From CAWDNM01 sp964521195 (GTDB lineage: Bacteria > Actinomycetota > Coriobacteriia > Anaerosomatales > JAAXUF01): a stretch of 64,000 nucleotides of DNA. The notes beneath the pieces were generated by a model. It saw nothing but the letters and a program-made list of their open reading frames with translations. It was not told the origin of the DNA and made no database searches. The stretch covers positions 124,001-188,000 of the forward strand of contig CAZFRE010000001.1 of the NCBI GenBank assembly GCA_964521195.1. The letters are read 5' to 3'. The translations under genes and the position numbers were made by a program. The first letter of the stretch is position 1, and the number at the start of each line of letters is the position of its first letter. Positions 17,863 through 26,612 of this stretch are shown here, in pieces.

Positions 17863-19422
17863 ATGTCGCAGGTCACCATCAAGCGCGCGCTCGTCTCGGT
17901 CACCGACAAGACGGGCGTCGTCGAGTTCTGCCGCGCACTGTCCGAGGAGTTCGGCGTCGAGATCGTCTCCACCGGGGGCACCGCGAAGGCGCTCGCTGAG
18001 GGCGGCGTCGCAGTCCGCGCGATCGACGACCTCACCGGCTTCCCGGAGATGATGGACGGCCGCGTCAAGACGCTGCACCCGCGCGTCCACGGTGGTCTGC
18101 TGGCCCGCCGGGACGTCCCGGAGCACATGGCCGCCGCCGAGGAGCACGGCATCGGCATGATCGACCTCGTGTGCGTCAACTTGTACGCGTTCGAGGCGAC
18201 CGTCGCCAAGGAAGGCGTGACCGAGGCCGACGCGATCGAGAACATCGACATCGGCGGGCCGTCGATGCTGCGCTCCGCCGCGAAGAACTTCGCGAGCGTC
18301 ACCGTTGTGACCGAGCCCGCCAGCTACGACGCGATCCTCGCCGAGATGCGCGCGAACGGCGGCGCCACGACGCTTGAGACGCGGCGCGCCTGCGCGACCG
18401 CGGTGTTCGCGAAGACGAGCGCGTACGACTCGGCGATCTGGATGTACCTCTCGGGCTACAAGCAGACCCGCTTCCCGGAGGAGGCCCGCTTCCGCCTCGA
18501 GAAGGTGCAGGACCTGCGCTACGGCGAGAACCCGCACCAGGGGGCTGCGTTCTACCGCTTCATCGATGCGAAGGAGCACACCCTGGCCCGCGCGGAGCAG
18601 GTCCAGGGCAAGGAGCTGTCCTACAACAACATCCTCGACACCGACGCGTGCTGGACGGCGGTCCGCGAGTTCGACGAGCCGTGCTGCGTCATCGTCAAGC
18701 ACACGAACCCGTGCGGCACGTGCGTCGACGCCGACATCACCACCGCGTACCGCAAGGCCCAGGCGGCCGACCCGGTGAGCGCCTACGGTGGCGTCATGGC
18801 GTTCAACCGCACCGTCCCGGCGAGCGTCATCGAGGCCATCAACGAGAACAAGCAGTTCGTCGAGGTCATGATCGCGCCGGACTACGAGCCCGCCGCGCTC
18901 GAACTGCTCGCCGCCAAGCCCAACCTGCGGGTACTCAAGACCGGTGGCGTGCGCGCCACCGCCGATCACTACGAGAGCCGCGCCGTCGAAGGCGGCATGC
19001 TCATCCAGCAGTCCGACAGCGTCGCCGAGGACCCCGCGACGTTCACCGTCGTCACCAAGCGCCAGCCCACACCCGAGGAGCTCGAGCAGCTACTCTTCGC
19101 GTGGAAGGTCGCCAAGTCCGTGAAGTCCAACGCGATCCTCTACGCTAAGGATTTCGTGAGCGTTGGTGTGGGCGCCGGCCAGATGAACCGCGTGAACTCC
19201 GCGCGCATAGCCGCCGAGATGGCCGGCGACGCCGCGAAGGGCGCCGTGTGCGCCTCCGACGCGTTCATGCCGTTCCCGGATTCGCTCGAGGTCGCAGCCG
19301 CGGCCGGTTGCACCGCCGTGATCCAGCCGGGGGGCTCGATCCGCGACGAGGAGTGCATCACCAAGGCCGACGAGCTTGGTGTCGCGATGGTCTTCACCGG
19401 TCACCGCCACTTCCGCCACTAG
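17863..19422 (+). CDS. purH: Bifunctional AICAR formyltransferase / IMP cyclohydrolase PurH
   Basis: PurH performs the last two steps to IMP, using 10-formyl-tetrahydrofolate. The 519-residue length is standard. The N-terminal MGS-like cyclohydrolase domain shows VSVTDKTGVVEF, STGGTAKAL and MMDGRVKTLHPRVHGG. The C-terminal transformylase shows DLRYGENPHQGAAFYR, VIVKHTNPCG (catalytic Lys-His) and the terminal GGSIRDEE...FTGHRHFRH. The ATG follows AGGGGG. It stands alone behind its own promoter; the CheB-like gene starts 20 bases after it and may be read through. Confidence 0.97.
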   Translation: MSQVTIKRALVSVTDKTGVVEFCRALSEEFGVEIVSTGGTAKALAEGGVAVRAIDDLTGFPEMMDGRVKTLHPRVHGGLLARRDVPEHMAAAEEHGIGMIDLVCVNLYAFEATVAKEGVTEADAIENIDIGGPSMLRSAAKNFASVTVVTEPASYDAILAEMRANGGATTLETRRACATAVFAKTSAYDSAIWMYLSGYKQTRFPEEARFRLEKVQDLRYGENPHQGAAFYRFIDAKEHTLARAEQVQGKELSYNNILDTDACWTAVREFDEPCCVIVKHTNPCGTCVDADITTAYRKAQAADPVSAYGGVMAFNRTVPASVIEAINENKQFVEVMIAPDYEPAALELLAAKPNLRVLKTGGVRATADHYESRAVEGGMLIQQSDSVAEDPATFTVVTKRQPTPEELEQLLFAWKVAKSVKSNAILYAKDFVSVGVGAGQMNRVNSARIAAEMAGDAAKGAVCASDAFMPFPDSLEVAAAAGCTAVIQPGGSIRDEECITKADELGVAMVFTGHRHFRH

Positions 19423-19441
19423 GGGAGGCGTCACATAGCCT

Positions 19442-20092
19442 ATGGGGGACCGGTTCGGGGGTGCGCCCTTGGCCAGGGATGACAGCGCGTATGGCGTCCC
19501 GCTCGGCGGCGGGAGGCTCTCGGCGGTCGTGATCGGTGCGTCCGCCGGTGGGCCGGCTGCGATCGAGTCGGTCCTCTCGGCGTGGCCTGCGGACTTCCCC
19601 GTACCTGTTGCGGTGTGTCAGCACATGATGGAGGGCACGACCGAGCTGTGGGCGAACCGGCTCGACCACGTATGCAAGCTCAAGGTGGTCGAGGCGAAGA
19701 ACGGCCAGAAGTTCGAGGCCGGCACCGTCTACGTCGCGCAGGCGGGCCTGCACATGCGCATCCGCGGGACGTTCGCGCGTCCGATCGTGACGCTCGAGCG
19801 AGACTTCGCCGACGTGATGCACGTGCCCTCGATCGACTTCCTCATGAGTTCGGCTGCGGCGCTGTTCGGCAGCAGGGTGTTGGGCGTGCTGCTGACGGGC
19901 ATGGGAAGCGACGGGGCTCTCGGCATGCTCGCGATACGCAGAGCGGGCGGCATCACGATCGCACAGTCCGAGGAGACCGCCTTCATGCCGAGCATGCCGA
20001 AGTCGGCGGCGGAGCTGGGGGCGGCCGGCGAAGTGGTGCCGCTCGAGCGGATGTCGCGCGTGATCGCGGACCGGGTGACGGGGCGCTACTGA
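19442..20092 (+). CDS. Solitary CheB-type protein-glutamate methylesterase domain
   Basis: The 216-residue protein is the catalytic half of CheB only. It has Ser34 (IGASAGG), His61 (VCQHM) and Asp157 (GMGSDGA), the complete methylesterase triad, and no receiver domain. It would remove methyl esters from, or deamidate, chemoreceptor-like proteins. No chemotaxis or receptor gene is in the window, so its substrate is unknown and it cannot be controlled by phosphorylation of a fused receiver. A GGGGAGG lies 11 bases before the ATG, immediately after purH. Its stop overlaps the end of the convergent mscS gene by a few bases. Confidence 0.88.
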   Translation: MGDRFGGAPLARDDSAYGVPLGGGRLSAVVIGASAGGPAAIESVLSAWPADFPVPVAVCQHMMEGTTELWANRLDHVCKLKVVEAKNGQKFEAGTVYVAQAGLHMRIRGTFARPIVTLERDFADVMHVPSIDFLMSSAAALFGSRVLGVLLTGMGSDGALGMLAIRRAGGITIAQSEETAFMPSMPKSAAELGAAGEVVPLERMSRVIADRVTGRY

Positions 20093-21108
20093 GCCTGCGC
20101 CTTCTGCATGACGCCGAGTCCCGTCGCCAGTTCGACGCCTGAGGCCTGCGCCAGTTCGCCGTGCAGACGCTCGATGAGGTCCGACACGATCGGGAGCCGG
20201 TCCTGGAACCGCGTGACGCGGATCGTCACGGCCGCCGAGATGCCCTCCGGGCCGAATGCGCGGAAGGTGCACTCCGGCTCGAACGTCTTGATCGCGGCGT
20301 CATGCTCGTCGCGCACCGCGCGCGCCACTCTGACAGCCATGCGCCGCACCTCATCGAGATCGCTGCCGTACGTCACCGCGAACGGCACCGCCTCGACGTG
20401 CTCCTCGTCGCCGGCGGTGAAGTTGGTGACGAGCGTCGTCGCGATGACGGCGTTGGGGATCACGAGCAGGTCGTTGCTCGGCGCAAGGAGCGTGGTATTG
20501 CGCCATGTCACGTCGGTGACGAGGCCCTCCTGCAGAGTCGAGAGCCGAATGAACTGACCGGGCTGGATCTGGCGCGACAGCGTGACCTGCAACCCCGCGA
20601 AGAAGTTCGCGAGCGTGTCCTGCAGGCCGAGTGAGACGGCGAGGCCGGCCACGCCGAGCGAGGCCATGAGCGGCCCGATCTCGACGCCCAGGGCGCCCAA
20701 GATCGCTGTGATCCCGATCGCCCAGATCACGATGCGGGCGAGGTTCACGAAGATGGTGCCGCTGGGCGCGGTGACGCTCTCCTGCGAAAGGAACGCTCGA
20801 ATGAGCGACCCGGCGAGCCGCGCGGCGAAGACGGTCACGGAGAGGACTGCGGCCACCACATAGAGGCGCCCCGCCCACTCCAGCTGTTCGGGTGGGAGGA
20901 AGTTGAACGGCTTGAAAATCAGGATTCCGAGCAGTACCGCCCAGACCTCGTACTGGCCGCGAAGGGCCTTGGCGAGCGCGCGGCGCGTGCGCAGGCCAGG
21001 TCCGGCGGAGTGCGTGAGCAGTCGCGTGAGCACGACATCGATAGCCAGCCCCACCAGCAGGGCGGCGCCCACCACCATGACGCCTTCGAACCACTCGCCC
21101 AGCAGCAT
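20086..21108 (-). CDS. MscS-family small-conductance mechanosensitive channel
   Basis: A 340-residue membrane protein with about four N-terminal hydrophobic segments, then the MscS pore and beta domain: GVAGLAVSLGLQDTLANFFAGL followed at once by QPGQFIRL, and an alpha/beta C-terminal domain. It would release solutes on hypo-osmotic shock. The ATG at 21106-21108 is selected because AGAGGAG lies upstream and the first membrane helix begins right after it; longer versions of the frame add non-conserved residues. It is convergent with, and overlaps the end of, the CheB-like gene. No promoter was recognised on this strand. Confidence 0.93.
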   Translation of the reverse strand: MLLGEWFEGVMVVGAALLVGLAIDVVLTRLLTHSAGPGLRTRRALAKALRGQYEVWAVLLGILIFKPFNFLPPEQLEWAGRLYVVAAVLSVTVFAARLAGSLIRAFLSQESVTAPSGTIFVNLARIVIWAIGITAILGALGVEIGPLMASLGVAGLAVSLGLQDTLANFFAGLQVTLSRQIQPGQFIRLSTLQEGLVTDVTWRNTTLLAPSNDLLVIPNAVIATTLVTNFTAGDEEHVEAVPFAVTYGSDLDEVRRMAVRVARAVRDEHDAAIKTFEPECTFRAFGPEGISAAVTIRVTRFQDRLPIVSDLIERLHGELAQASGVELATGLGVMQKAQAQ

Positions 21109-21188
21109 CGCGCAGTCTCCTCTCGGCAGGGCGAATGGTAGCACGCAACGCGTGAATGGGCAGGCGAGAGAGGTCGTCGCTTCCGGCG

Positions 21189-21217
21189 TTGACCCTCCCT
21201 GCACGCGCGGGTACACT
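21189..21217 (+). promoter_or_regulatory. Sigma-70-type promoter of the tRNA-Lys/tRNA-Glu pair
   Basis: TTGACC at 21189-21194 and TACACT at 21212-21217 are separated by exactly 17 bases. The first tRNA begins about 30 bases after the -10. It is one of the two best promoters in the window. Confidence 0.75.
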
Positions 21218-21246
21218 TGCGTCCGCGTTTCACCTCGAAGCGCGAC

Positions 21247-21322
21247 GGGCCGTTAGCTCAGTTGGTAGAGCAGGGGACTTTTAATCCCAAGGTCATAGGT
21301 TCGAAACCTATACGGCCCACCA
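21247..21322 (+). tRNA. tRNA-Lys (anticodon TTT)
   Basis: A 76-base cloverleaf: acceptor arm GGGCCGT pairs with ACGGCCC, the D-loop is TAGCTCAGTTGGTAGAGCA, the anticodon loop is CTTTTAA, the T-arm contains GGTTCGAAACC, and CCA is encoded. It is co-transcribed with tRNA-Glu 10 bases later. Confidence 0.95.
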
Positions 21323-21332
21323 GTGCGAATAC

Positions 21333-21408
21333 GCCCCCATCGTCTAGCGGCCAAGGACTCCGCCCTTTCAAGGCGGCAACAGGGATTCGAATTCCCTTGG
21401 GGGCACCA
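21333..21408 (+). tRNA. tRNA-Glu (anticodon TTC)
   Basis: A 76-base cloverleaf with acceptor GCCCCCA/TGGGGGC, anticodon stem CCGCC/GGCGG around loop CTTTCAA (canonical T33) and encoded CCA. Its first half is identical to the second tRNA-Glu at 26613. Confidence 0.95.
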
Positions 21409-21416
21409 GAATCGAC

Positions 21417-21446
21417 GTAGACCCGCCATGGAAGTGGCGGGTCTAC
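21417..21446 (+). terminator. Hairpin terminator after the tRNA-Lys/tRNA-Glu pair
   Basis: A perfect 12-bp stem (GTAGACCCGCCA with TGGCGGGTCTAC) closes a six-base loop, eight bases after the tRNA-Glu CCA end. Confidence 0.8.
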
Positions 21447-21457
21447 CTGTATCAGGA

Positions 21458-21473
21458 TGTGATTGACATCACT
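21458..21473 (+). promoter_or_regulatory. CRP/FNR-family operator-like palindrome upstream of the multihaem cytochrome
   Basis: TGTGATTGACATCACT contains the perfect inverted repeat GTGAT-N4-ATCAC and matches TGTGA-N6-TCACA at nine of ten informative bases. It lies about 150 bases before the cytochrome ATG. Possible -10 elements lie downstream (TAAGCT 21503-21508 or TAAGAA 21513-21518), which would place the site at an activating distance. The regulator is not in the window. Confidence 0.6.
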
Positions 21474-21625
21474 TTTTGGCGCAAGGTACGCCGGTGCGGT
21501 GGTAAGCTTCAGTAAGAAGAGCCGTCTAGTCAGGGCGTGTTCAGTTTGCTTCCAGTCAGCCTGGACGGGGGGTCCGGGCGAACGGCCGTGCGGCCGAACT
21601 GGCTGATCGAGCAAGGGGATGCCGT

Positions 21626-24600
21626 ATGGGCTGCACTGCCGACCGTCGTTCGCACCGTCCGTTCTCACTGGTCGCGTTCTCCCTTCTGCTGTTGCTGGCA
21701 TTCCCTGTCATGGCGTACGCAGCATCATTCACGAATCAATCACCGCTCGGCGTGGTCCGGGCGAAGCCGCAGGTCGTGACGGTCACTGTGTTCGGCTCGG
21801 TGGCACTCGACACACGGACCGCGAAGGTGACGATCGACGGAGTCTCCCAGTACGTGCTGAGCAGCACGACCTCATCGGGCCGATGGGTCTACACGGAGAG
21901 CGGTCCGGACGCCGACGGGCGGTACACGGCGAAGTGGGTGTGGGTGTCAGAGCCCCGGCGGCAGAACCAGGTAGTCCTGAACTGCTATCCGACGGGTGCG
22001 GCCGTCGCGGACGGTGCTCACACCGTCGTCGCGAGCATCAAAGACAAGGCAGGCGCTCTGTCGAGCGACAGCTGGGTGTACACAGTCCAGATTCCGCCCA
22101 TCCTCGGAGCGCCGGTGCCGGCAGCCGGATCGGTCGTCACCACAACGAGTCCGGCCATCTCGGTTCCGGTGACGGACAACGGAACCGGAGCACTCACGGC
22201 GACCGCCACCGTGAACGGCGCAGCTGCCGCCGCGGTCGTGAGTGGTGGTTCGGCTCAGGTCACATCGCCGGTTCTGGCGAACGATGCGACCGCGACGGTC
22301 GCCGTCACGGTCACGGACTCAGCGGGCGGGAAGACCACGAAGACGTGGTCGTTCTTCGTCCAGATCTACCCGGACATGGCCGGAGCCACGAGCGACTGCG
22401 TTGCCTGTCATCCGGTGGTCGATGGGCATGGGCCCACTGAGGACTGCGTCTCGTGCCACGACGGCGCGCCGCTGCCGATCCCTCATCCCGGTAGCGCGTC
22501 GAGCTTCCACATCAAGGCCGACGTCACCGCATGCGCGCCCTGTCACGTCTCGGACATCACGGTCGAGCATGCCCGACGCGACACCGACGCCGGTCAGGCA
22601 CTCACGTGCCTCACGTGTCACACGTCGACCGATCCCGCCGTTGTCGGCGCGATCGCTTCAGGGAACTCGGCGTGCTCCGCATGCCATGCGGACACGTCAC
22701 ATGGTTCGTTGCACGACACGACAGTGAGCCCGAGCTGTGCGGGCGCCGACTGCCACACCGGCACGAACCTCGTTGGAATCCACATCAATGCCGGCACGAC
22801 GCTCGGCTGTGAGTCGTGCCACGCGTCGGCCGATCCCGACGTCGTCGATGCGATCGAGACCGGCGACAAGGACTGCACGGCATGCCATGACTCAGGCGGC
22901 CACTACGCGGTCCACGACACCGCCGTCACGCCCACCTGCGCGGGTGCGGAGTGCCACAGCGGCACCAACCTGACCGACATCCACATCAACGCCCAGACGG
23001 CTCTGACGTGCGCGAGTTGCCACGCATCGGCCGATCCCGACGTCGTCGATGCGATCGAGACCGGCGACAAGGACTGCACGGCCTGCCACTCGCCGACAAG
23101 CCCGCATGGCGACGATGCCGCGACGCATCAGGCGTCGCCTGCATCCGAGGTGATCGACATCTCCGGAATCTCGTACGGCGTCCACGAGTGCTCGGAGTGC
23201 CACGGCACGACGAACCTGTTGCCCGTGCACAGCGACGTGTGTGCGACGTGCCATCCTACGCCGAAGGACTCGTTGGCAGGTGGGTGGAGCGGAGGGTGCG
23301 TAGAGGGTGGATGTCACACGCTCACCAGCACCGCACCGATGCATGCGACCATCGACGACGCCCATGAGATTCCCGCGGCGATCGGCCCGCAGTGCTTCAC
23401 GGCCGGGTGCCACGACGCCGCCGGGGTCGCTCCGTTCGAGGGGAAGAGCGTGGCCGAGCTGCACTCCTCGGCGAGCACGACCACGCCGGGCGGTACTCGG
23501 ACGAGTTGCGAGATCTGCCACAACGAGAGCGTGACGCCAACTGCGAACTGCCTGACGGCGGGGTGCCACGCGGACCGGTCCGAGCCGCACGGCTATGACG
23601 CCGCGACGCACACCGGGACTCCGACGCCGTCCACATTCGACATCAACAGCGTCACCTACCCCGCGATCGCGTGCGACAGTTGCCACGCGCTCGAACTGGG
23701 CGTCGAGCACACCAAAGCGACATCGATGGGCAACACCGGGTGCAGCGAGTGCCACGCCACTCGCGTCTCGCAGCTGCCTCCGCCGTGGAATCGCGCCACG
23801 TGCGCTCAGGGCGATTGCCACACAGGCACCTCTCTGGCACCGCAACACGCCGACATCGGGATCAAGCACCTTCGCCCGACCACGCCGGCGGTCAACGCGT
23901 GCTTCGCCGCAGGCTGTCACGCCGAGGGCGATCTCGCTGCGGTCCACTCCGAAGCGACCACGAACGTCGCTGGCCAGGACCGCGAGAGCTGCACGGTGTG
24001 CCATGCGGACGGCATCCCCACCACGAACGACTGCACGGTGTGTCACGCCGACAAGATCGCGAGCCACTACGACGTCGCCACGCACACGGGTGCCCCGACG
24101 CCGTCCACGTTTGTGATCGCGGGTGTGACGTATCCGGCCTTGGCGTGCGACAGCTGTCACGACGTCGAACTGGCGGTCGAGCACGCGAAGACGACGTCGG
24201 CCGGGAGCGGCAGCGGCTGCGCCGAGTGCCATCCGGCGCGCGTCGATCAGCTGCCGCCGCCATGGGACAAGGCGACCTGTGCGCAAGGCGACTGCCACGC
24301 CGGCGCTTCCGTCGCGCCGCAACACGGCACGATAACCTCCAGCCACGCCCGGCTTACGACGCCGGCGGTCAACGCATGCTTCGCGGCGGGTTGCCATACG
24401 GACGGCGATCTCGCTGCGGTCCACTCGGAAGCGACCACGAACGTCGCCGGCCAGGACCGCGAGAGCTGCATGGTCTGCCACGCGGACGGCATCCCTGCCA
24501 CGAACGACTGCACAGTGTGCCACGCCGACAAAGTCGCGAGTCACTACAACGCCACGCAGCACACGGCAACGGTGACCTCGGGGAACATGACCATCCTAGG

Positions 24601-26488
24601 CATGGACCACGGAACACACACGTGTACCGAGTGCCACTCGATCGAGCTGGGCGTCGAGCACTCGCTGTGCTCGACATGCCATCCCACGCCGGCGGCGTCG
24701 GCCAAGCCGTGGAACGGGAACTGCGCGACCGCGGACTGCCATACGGTCGGCACCTCGGCACCGATGCACAGCGACATCGACACCGCACACGTGCGTCCCG
24801 CGGAACCCGCGGCGGCTGACAACTGCTTCGATTCCGGGTGTCACGCCGGCGGGGACTGCATCGCGGACATCCACTCGAGTGATCAGGACTGCGCTACGTG
24901 TCACGGCGCCGGCAAGACGCCGACCGCTGACTGTCAGACGAGCGGGTGCCACCCCGATCTGATCAACGCGCACCCCGGCCAGCAGGCTATCCACACGTCA
25001 ACAGGCGGGACGGACTTCGTCACGGCCGGTATGGAGAACGACGACCACTGGCTCCCCAATGGCATCACTGCCAGCTGTAGCGACTGCCACATCATGGATC
25101 TCGTGGTGCTCCACATGAACTACTGCGGCGCGTGCCATTCACCCGCAGCACCGCAGAACGTGAAGGACGCCATCGCGAACAACATCACGGCGTGTACCGC
25201 GTGCCATCCGTCCGAGCACGACGGTGGGAACCAGGCACACGAGGACATCTACGTCGAGGGTTGCGACTGCCACCTCGACCCGTATGGCGACTGGACCCAG
25301 GTGGACTGCAGCGGGTGCCACGCGCCGTGGACGCCGGTACCGAACCCGGTGACGACCTCGGATGCGAGGGCGTACTACGTGAATGACGCGACGATCCAGC
25401 TGTTCCCGACGGATGGCCCGTACGGCGTCAACGGAATCAAGAACACCTACTACGTACTTGATGGAGCGGCCGTCGCGACCGGCACGCAGATCATCATTCC
25501 CGCGCCGCCCGTCGGAACGGAAGTCCACACGCTGAAGTTCTGGTCGACGGACTGGAGCGGCAATGTCGAGCCGACGAACACGGTGACGTTCACGGTTGAG
25601 CACGACTCGTACTGGCCACTCACGGTCAGTGACATCACGCCCGGCGGCGCCTATGCAGGGAACCAGACGTTCACCCTGACTGCGCACGACGAGGATTCCT
25701 ACGTTGCCGGCACATGGTGGCAGCTCGACTCGACGAGCCCTGGTGGATGGACGAGCGGAACCTCGATACCGGTAGCGGCCCCGGCCAGCGGAATCGCCGC
25801 GCGGACGGCCTACTGGTACTCGATCGATGGGGTCGGCAATATCGAGCCCGTCAAGTCAGCCGCTTTCACGATCGCCGCCGGCAAGGACTTCGCGTACACC
25901 GGCGCGGATCAGACATGGGTGGTGCCGAGCGGGCTGACCACGGTGGCTGTGACGCTCAACGGCGGCTCCGGCGGCGACAGCATCTCCAGCACGGGGACGA
26001 ACAACGTCGGCGGCAAGGGTGGCAGGGTCACCGCGGTCATTCCCGTCACGGCCGGCCAGACACTCACGATCCGAGTCGGGCGCGCCGGCTATCCGTGTAG
26101 CCTATTCGGGTCCGCCGGTGTCGGCGGATGGCCGACCGGCGGTCGTGGGTCGTCGTACGGCGGTGGCGGGGGAGGCTCCTCGTCCATCTGGTCGGGGGCG
26201 ACCGAACTCGCCGAAGCCGGCGGTGGCGGCGGAGGCGGACGAAGTACTGCGGCGGACGGCATCGGTGGCAGCGGTGGTGCTGCCGGAACCTTGCCGGGAG
26301 GGTATCGGACGCCTGCTAACGGCACGCTCGCAGGAGCGGGCGGCGGCGGCGGCGGGTGGAATGCCGGAGCGGCCGGCACGGCCATCAACCGGGGCGGTAC
26401 CGGCGGGACGAGCAGGATCGCATCGGGTACCGGCTCGCTGACGGCCGGTGTCGCATCGGGCAACGGATCGGTCACCATCAGATACTAG
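21626..26488 (+). CDS. Giant secreted multihaem cytochrome c (39 CXXCH/CX4CH motifs) with OmpL47-like and glycine-rich domains
   Basis: The 1620-residue protein has a signal peptide (residues 1-32) and Ig-like beta domains (about 35-250). A haem region spans about residues 255-1232. I count 27 CXXCH and 12 CX4CH haem-attachment motifs, plus one odd CDCH. Haem segments are internally repeated (67- and about 158-codon repeats). Two OmpL47-like beta-sandwich repeats follow (about 1240-1410) with WSTDWSGNVEP and YWYSIDGVGNIEP, and a Gly-rich ALK-like domain forms residues 1420-1620. This suggests an extracellular electron conduit displayed on the surface. The ATG has AAGGGG seven bases upstream. 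No cytochrome maturation genes, porin or quinol oxidase are adjacent. A CRP-like site lies upstream and tRNA pairs flank both sides. Confidence 0.93.
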   Translation: MGCTADRRSHRPFSLVAFSLLLLLAFPVMAYAASFTNQSPLGVVRAKPQVVTVTVFGSVALDTRTAKVTIDGVSQYVLSSTTSSGRWVYTESGPDADGRYTAKWVWVSEPRRQNQVVLNCYPTGAAVADGAHTVVASIKDKAGALSSDSWVYTVQIPPILGAPVPAAGSVVTTTSPAISVPVTDNGTGALTATATVNGAAAAAVVSGGSAQVTSPVLANDATATVAVTVTDSAGGKTTKTWSFFVQIYPDMAGATSDCVACHPVVDGHGPTEDCVSCHDGAPLPIPHPGSASSFHIKADVTACAPCHVSDITVEHARRDTDAGQALTCLTCHTSTDPAVVGAIASGNSACSACHADTSHGSLHDTTVSPSCAGADCHTGTNLVGIHINAGTTLGCESCHASADPDVVDAIETGDKDCTACHDSGGHYAVHDTAVTPTCAGAECHSGTNLTDIHINAQTALTCASCHASADPDVVDAIETGDKDCTACHSPTSPHGDDAATHQASPASEVIDISGISYGVHECSECHGTTNLLPVHSDVCATCHPTPKDSLAGGWSGGCVEGGCHTLTSTAPMHATIDDAHEIPAAIGPQCFTAGCHDAAGVAPFEGKSVAELHSSASTTTPGGTRTSCEICHNESVTPTANCLTAGCHADRSEPHGYDAATHTGTPTPSTFDINSVTYPAIACDSCHALELGVEHTKATSMGNTGCSECHATRVSQLPPPWNRATCAQGDCHTGTSLAPQHADIGIKHLRPTTPAVNACFAAGCHAEGDLAAVHSEATTNVAGQDRESCTVCHADGIPTTNDCTVCHADKIASHYDVATHTGAPTPSTFVIAGVTYPALACDSCHDVELAVEHAKTTSAGSGSGCAECHPARVDQLPPPWDKATCAQGDCHAGASVAPQHGTITSSHARLTTPAVNACFAAGCHTDGDLAAVHSEATTNVAGQDRESCMVCHADGIPATNDCTVCHADKVASHYNATQHTATVTSGNMTILGMDHGTHTCTECHSIELGVEHSLCSTCHPTPAASAKPWNGNCATADCHTVGTSAPMHSDIDTAHVRPAEPAAADNCFDSGCHAGGDCIADIHSSDQDCATCHGAGKTPTADCQTSGCHPDLINAHPGQQAIHTSTGGTDFVTAGMENDDHWLPNGITASCSDCHIMDLVVLHMNYCGACHSPAAPQNVKDAIANNITACTACHPSEHDGGNQAHEDIYVEGCDCHLDPYGDWTQVDCSGCHAPWTPVPNPVTTSDARAYYVNDATIQLFPTDGPYGVNGIKNTYYVLDGAAVATGTQIIIPAPPVGTEVHTLKFWSTDWSGNVEPTNTVTFTVEHDSYWPLTVSDITPGGAYAGNQTFTLTAHDEDSYVAGTWWQLDSTSPGGWTSGTSIPVAAPASGIAARTAYWYSIDGVGNIEPVKSAAFTIAAGKDFAYTGADQTWVVPSGLTTVAVTLNGGSGGDSISSTGTNNVGGKGGRVTAVIPVTAGQTLTIRVGRAGYPCSLFGSAGVGGWPTGGRGSSYGGGGGGSSSIWSGATELAEAGGGGGGGRSTAADGIGGSGGAAGTLPGGYRTPANGTLAGAGGGGGGWNAGAAGTAINRGGTGGTSRIASGTGSLTAGVASGNGSVTIRY
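22827..23082 (+). repeat. Exact 55-base direct repeat inside the cytochrome gene
   Basis: Bases 22827-22881 recur identically at 23028-23082, a period of 201 bases (67 codons), encoding the segment around DPDVVDAIETGDKDC. Identity at synonymous positions points to recent duplication or gene conversion. Confidence 0.85.
23600..24550 (+). repeat. Two-copy 158-159-codon tandem repeat inside the cytochrome gene
   Basis: Segments starting near 23600 and 24074 repeat with a period of 474-477 bases. Both carry ACDSCH, a LPPPW motif, CAQGDCH, NACFAAGCH and SEATTNVAGQDRESC in the same order. A third, degenerate copy follows. Boundaries are approximate. Confidence 0.8.
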
Positions 26489-26511
26489 TGTGCGCATACC
26501 GATCGAAACGT

Positions 26512-26539
26512 GGGCCCGTCCGCTGATGCGGGCGGGCCC
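26512..26539 (+). terminator. Hairpin terminator after the cytochrome gene
   Basis: A 12-bp stem (GGGCCCGTCCGC with GCGGGCGGGCCC, one T-G pair) and a TGAT loop lie 24 bases after the stop. Confidence 0.75.
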
Positions 26540-26577
26540 GCTTGGTGTACTCGCCGGTACGTGGACGGCCGTTGCGG

Positions 26578-26605
26578 TTGCCCCTCGGCGACGACCTGCT
26601 ATCCT
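26578..26605 (+). promoter_or_regulatory. Probable promoter of the tRNA-Glu(CTC)/tRNA-Val pair
   Basis: TTGCCC at 26578-26583 and TATCCT at 26600-26605 are 16 bases apart, and the tRNA begins eight bases after the -10. Confidence 0.5.
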
Positions 26606-26612
26606 GTGCAAC

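Noticed and set aside
21463..21468. TTGACA as a -35 box for the cytochrome gene
   Set aside because: It lies inside the CRP-like palindrome, and no acceptable -10 is found 16-18 bases downstream (the sequence there is GGTACG/TACGCC).
26489..26612. A mobile element or integrase near the tRNA genes
   Set aside because: No integrase, transposase or inverted repeats are visible; only a terminator and a promoter lie there.
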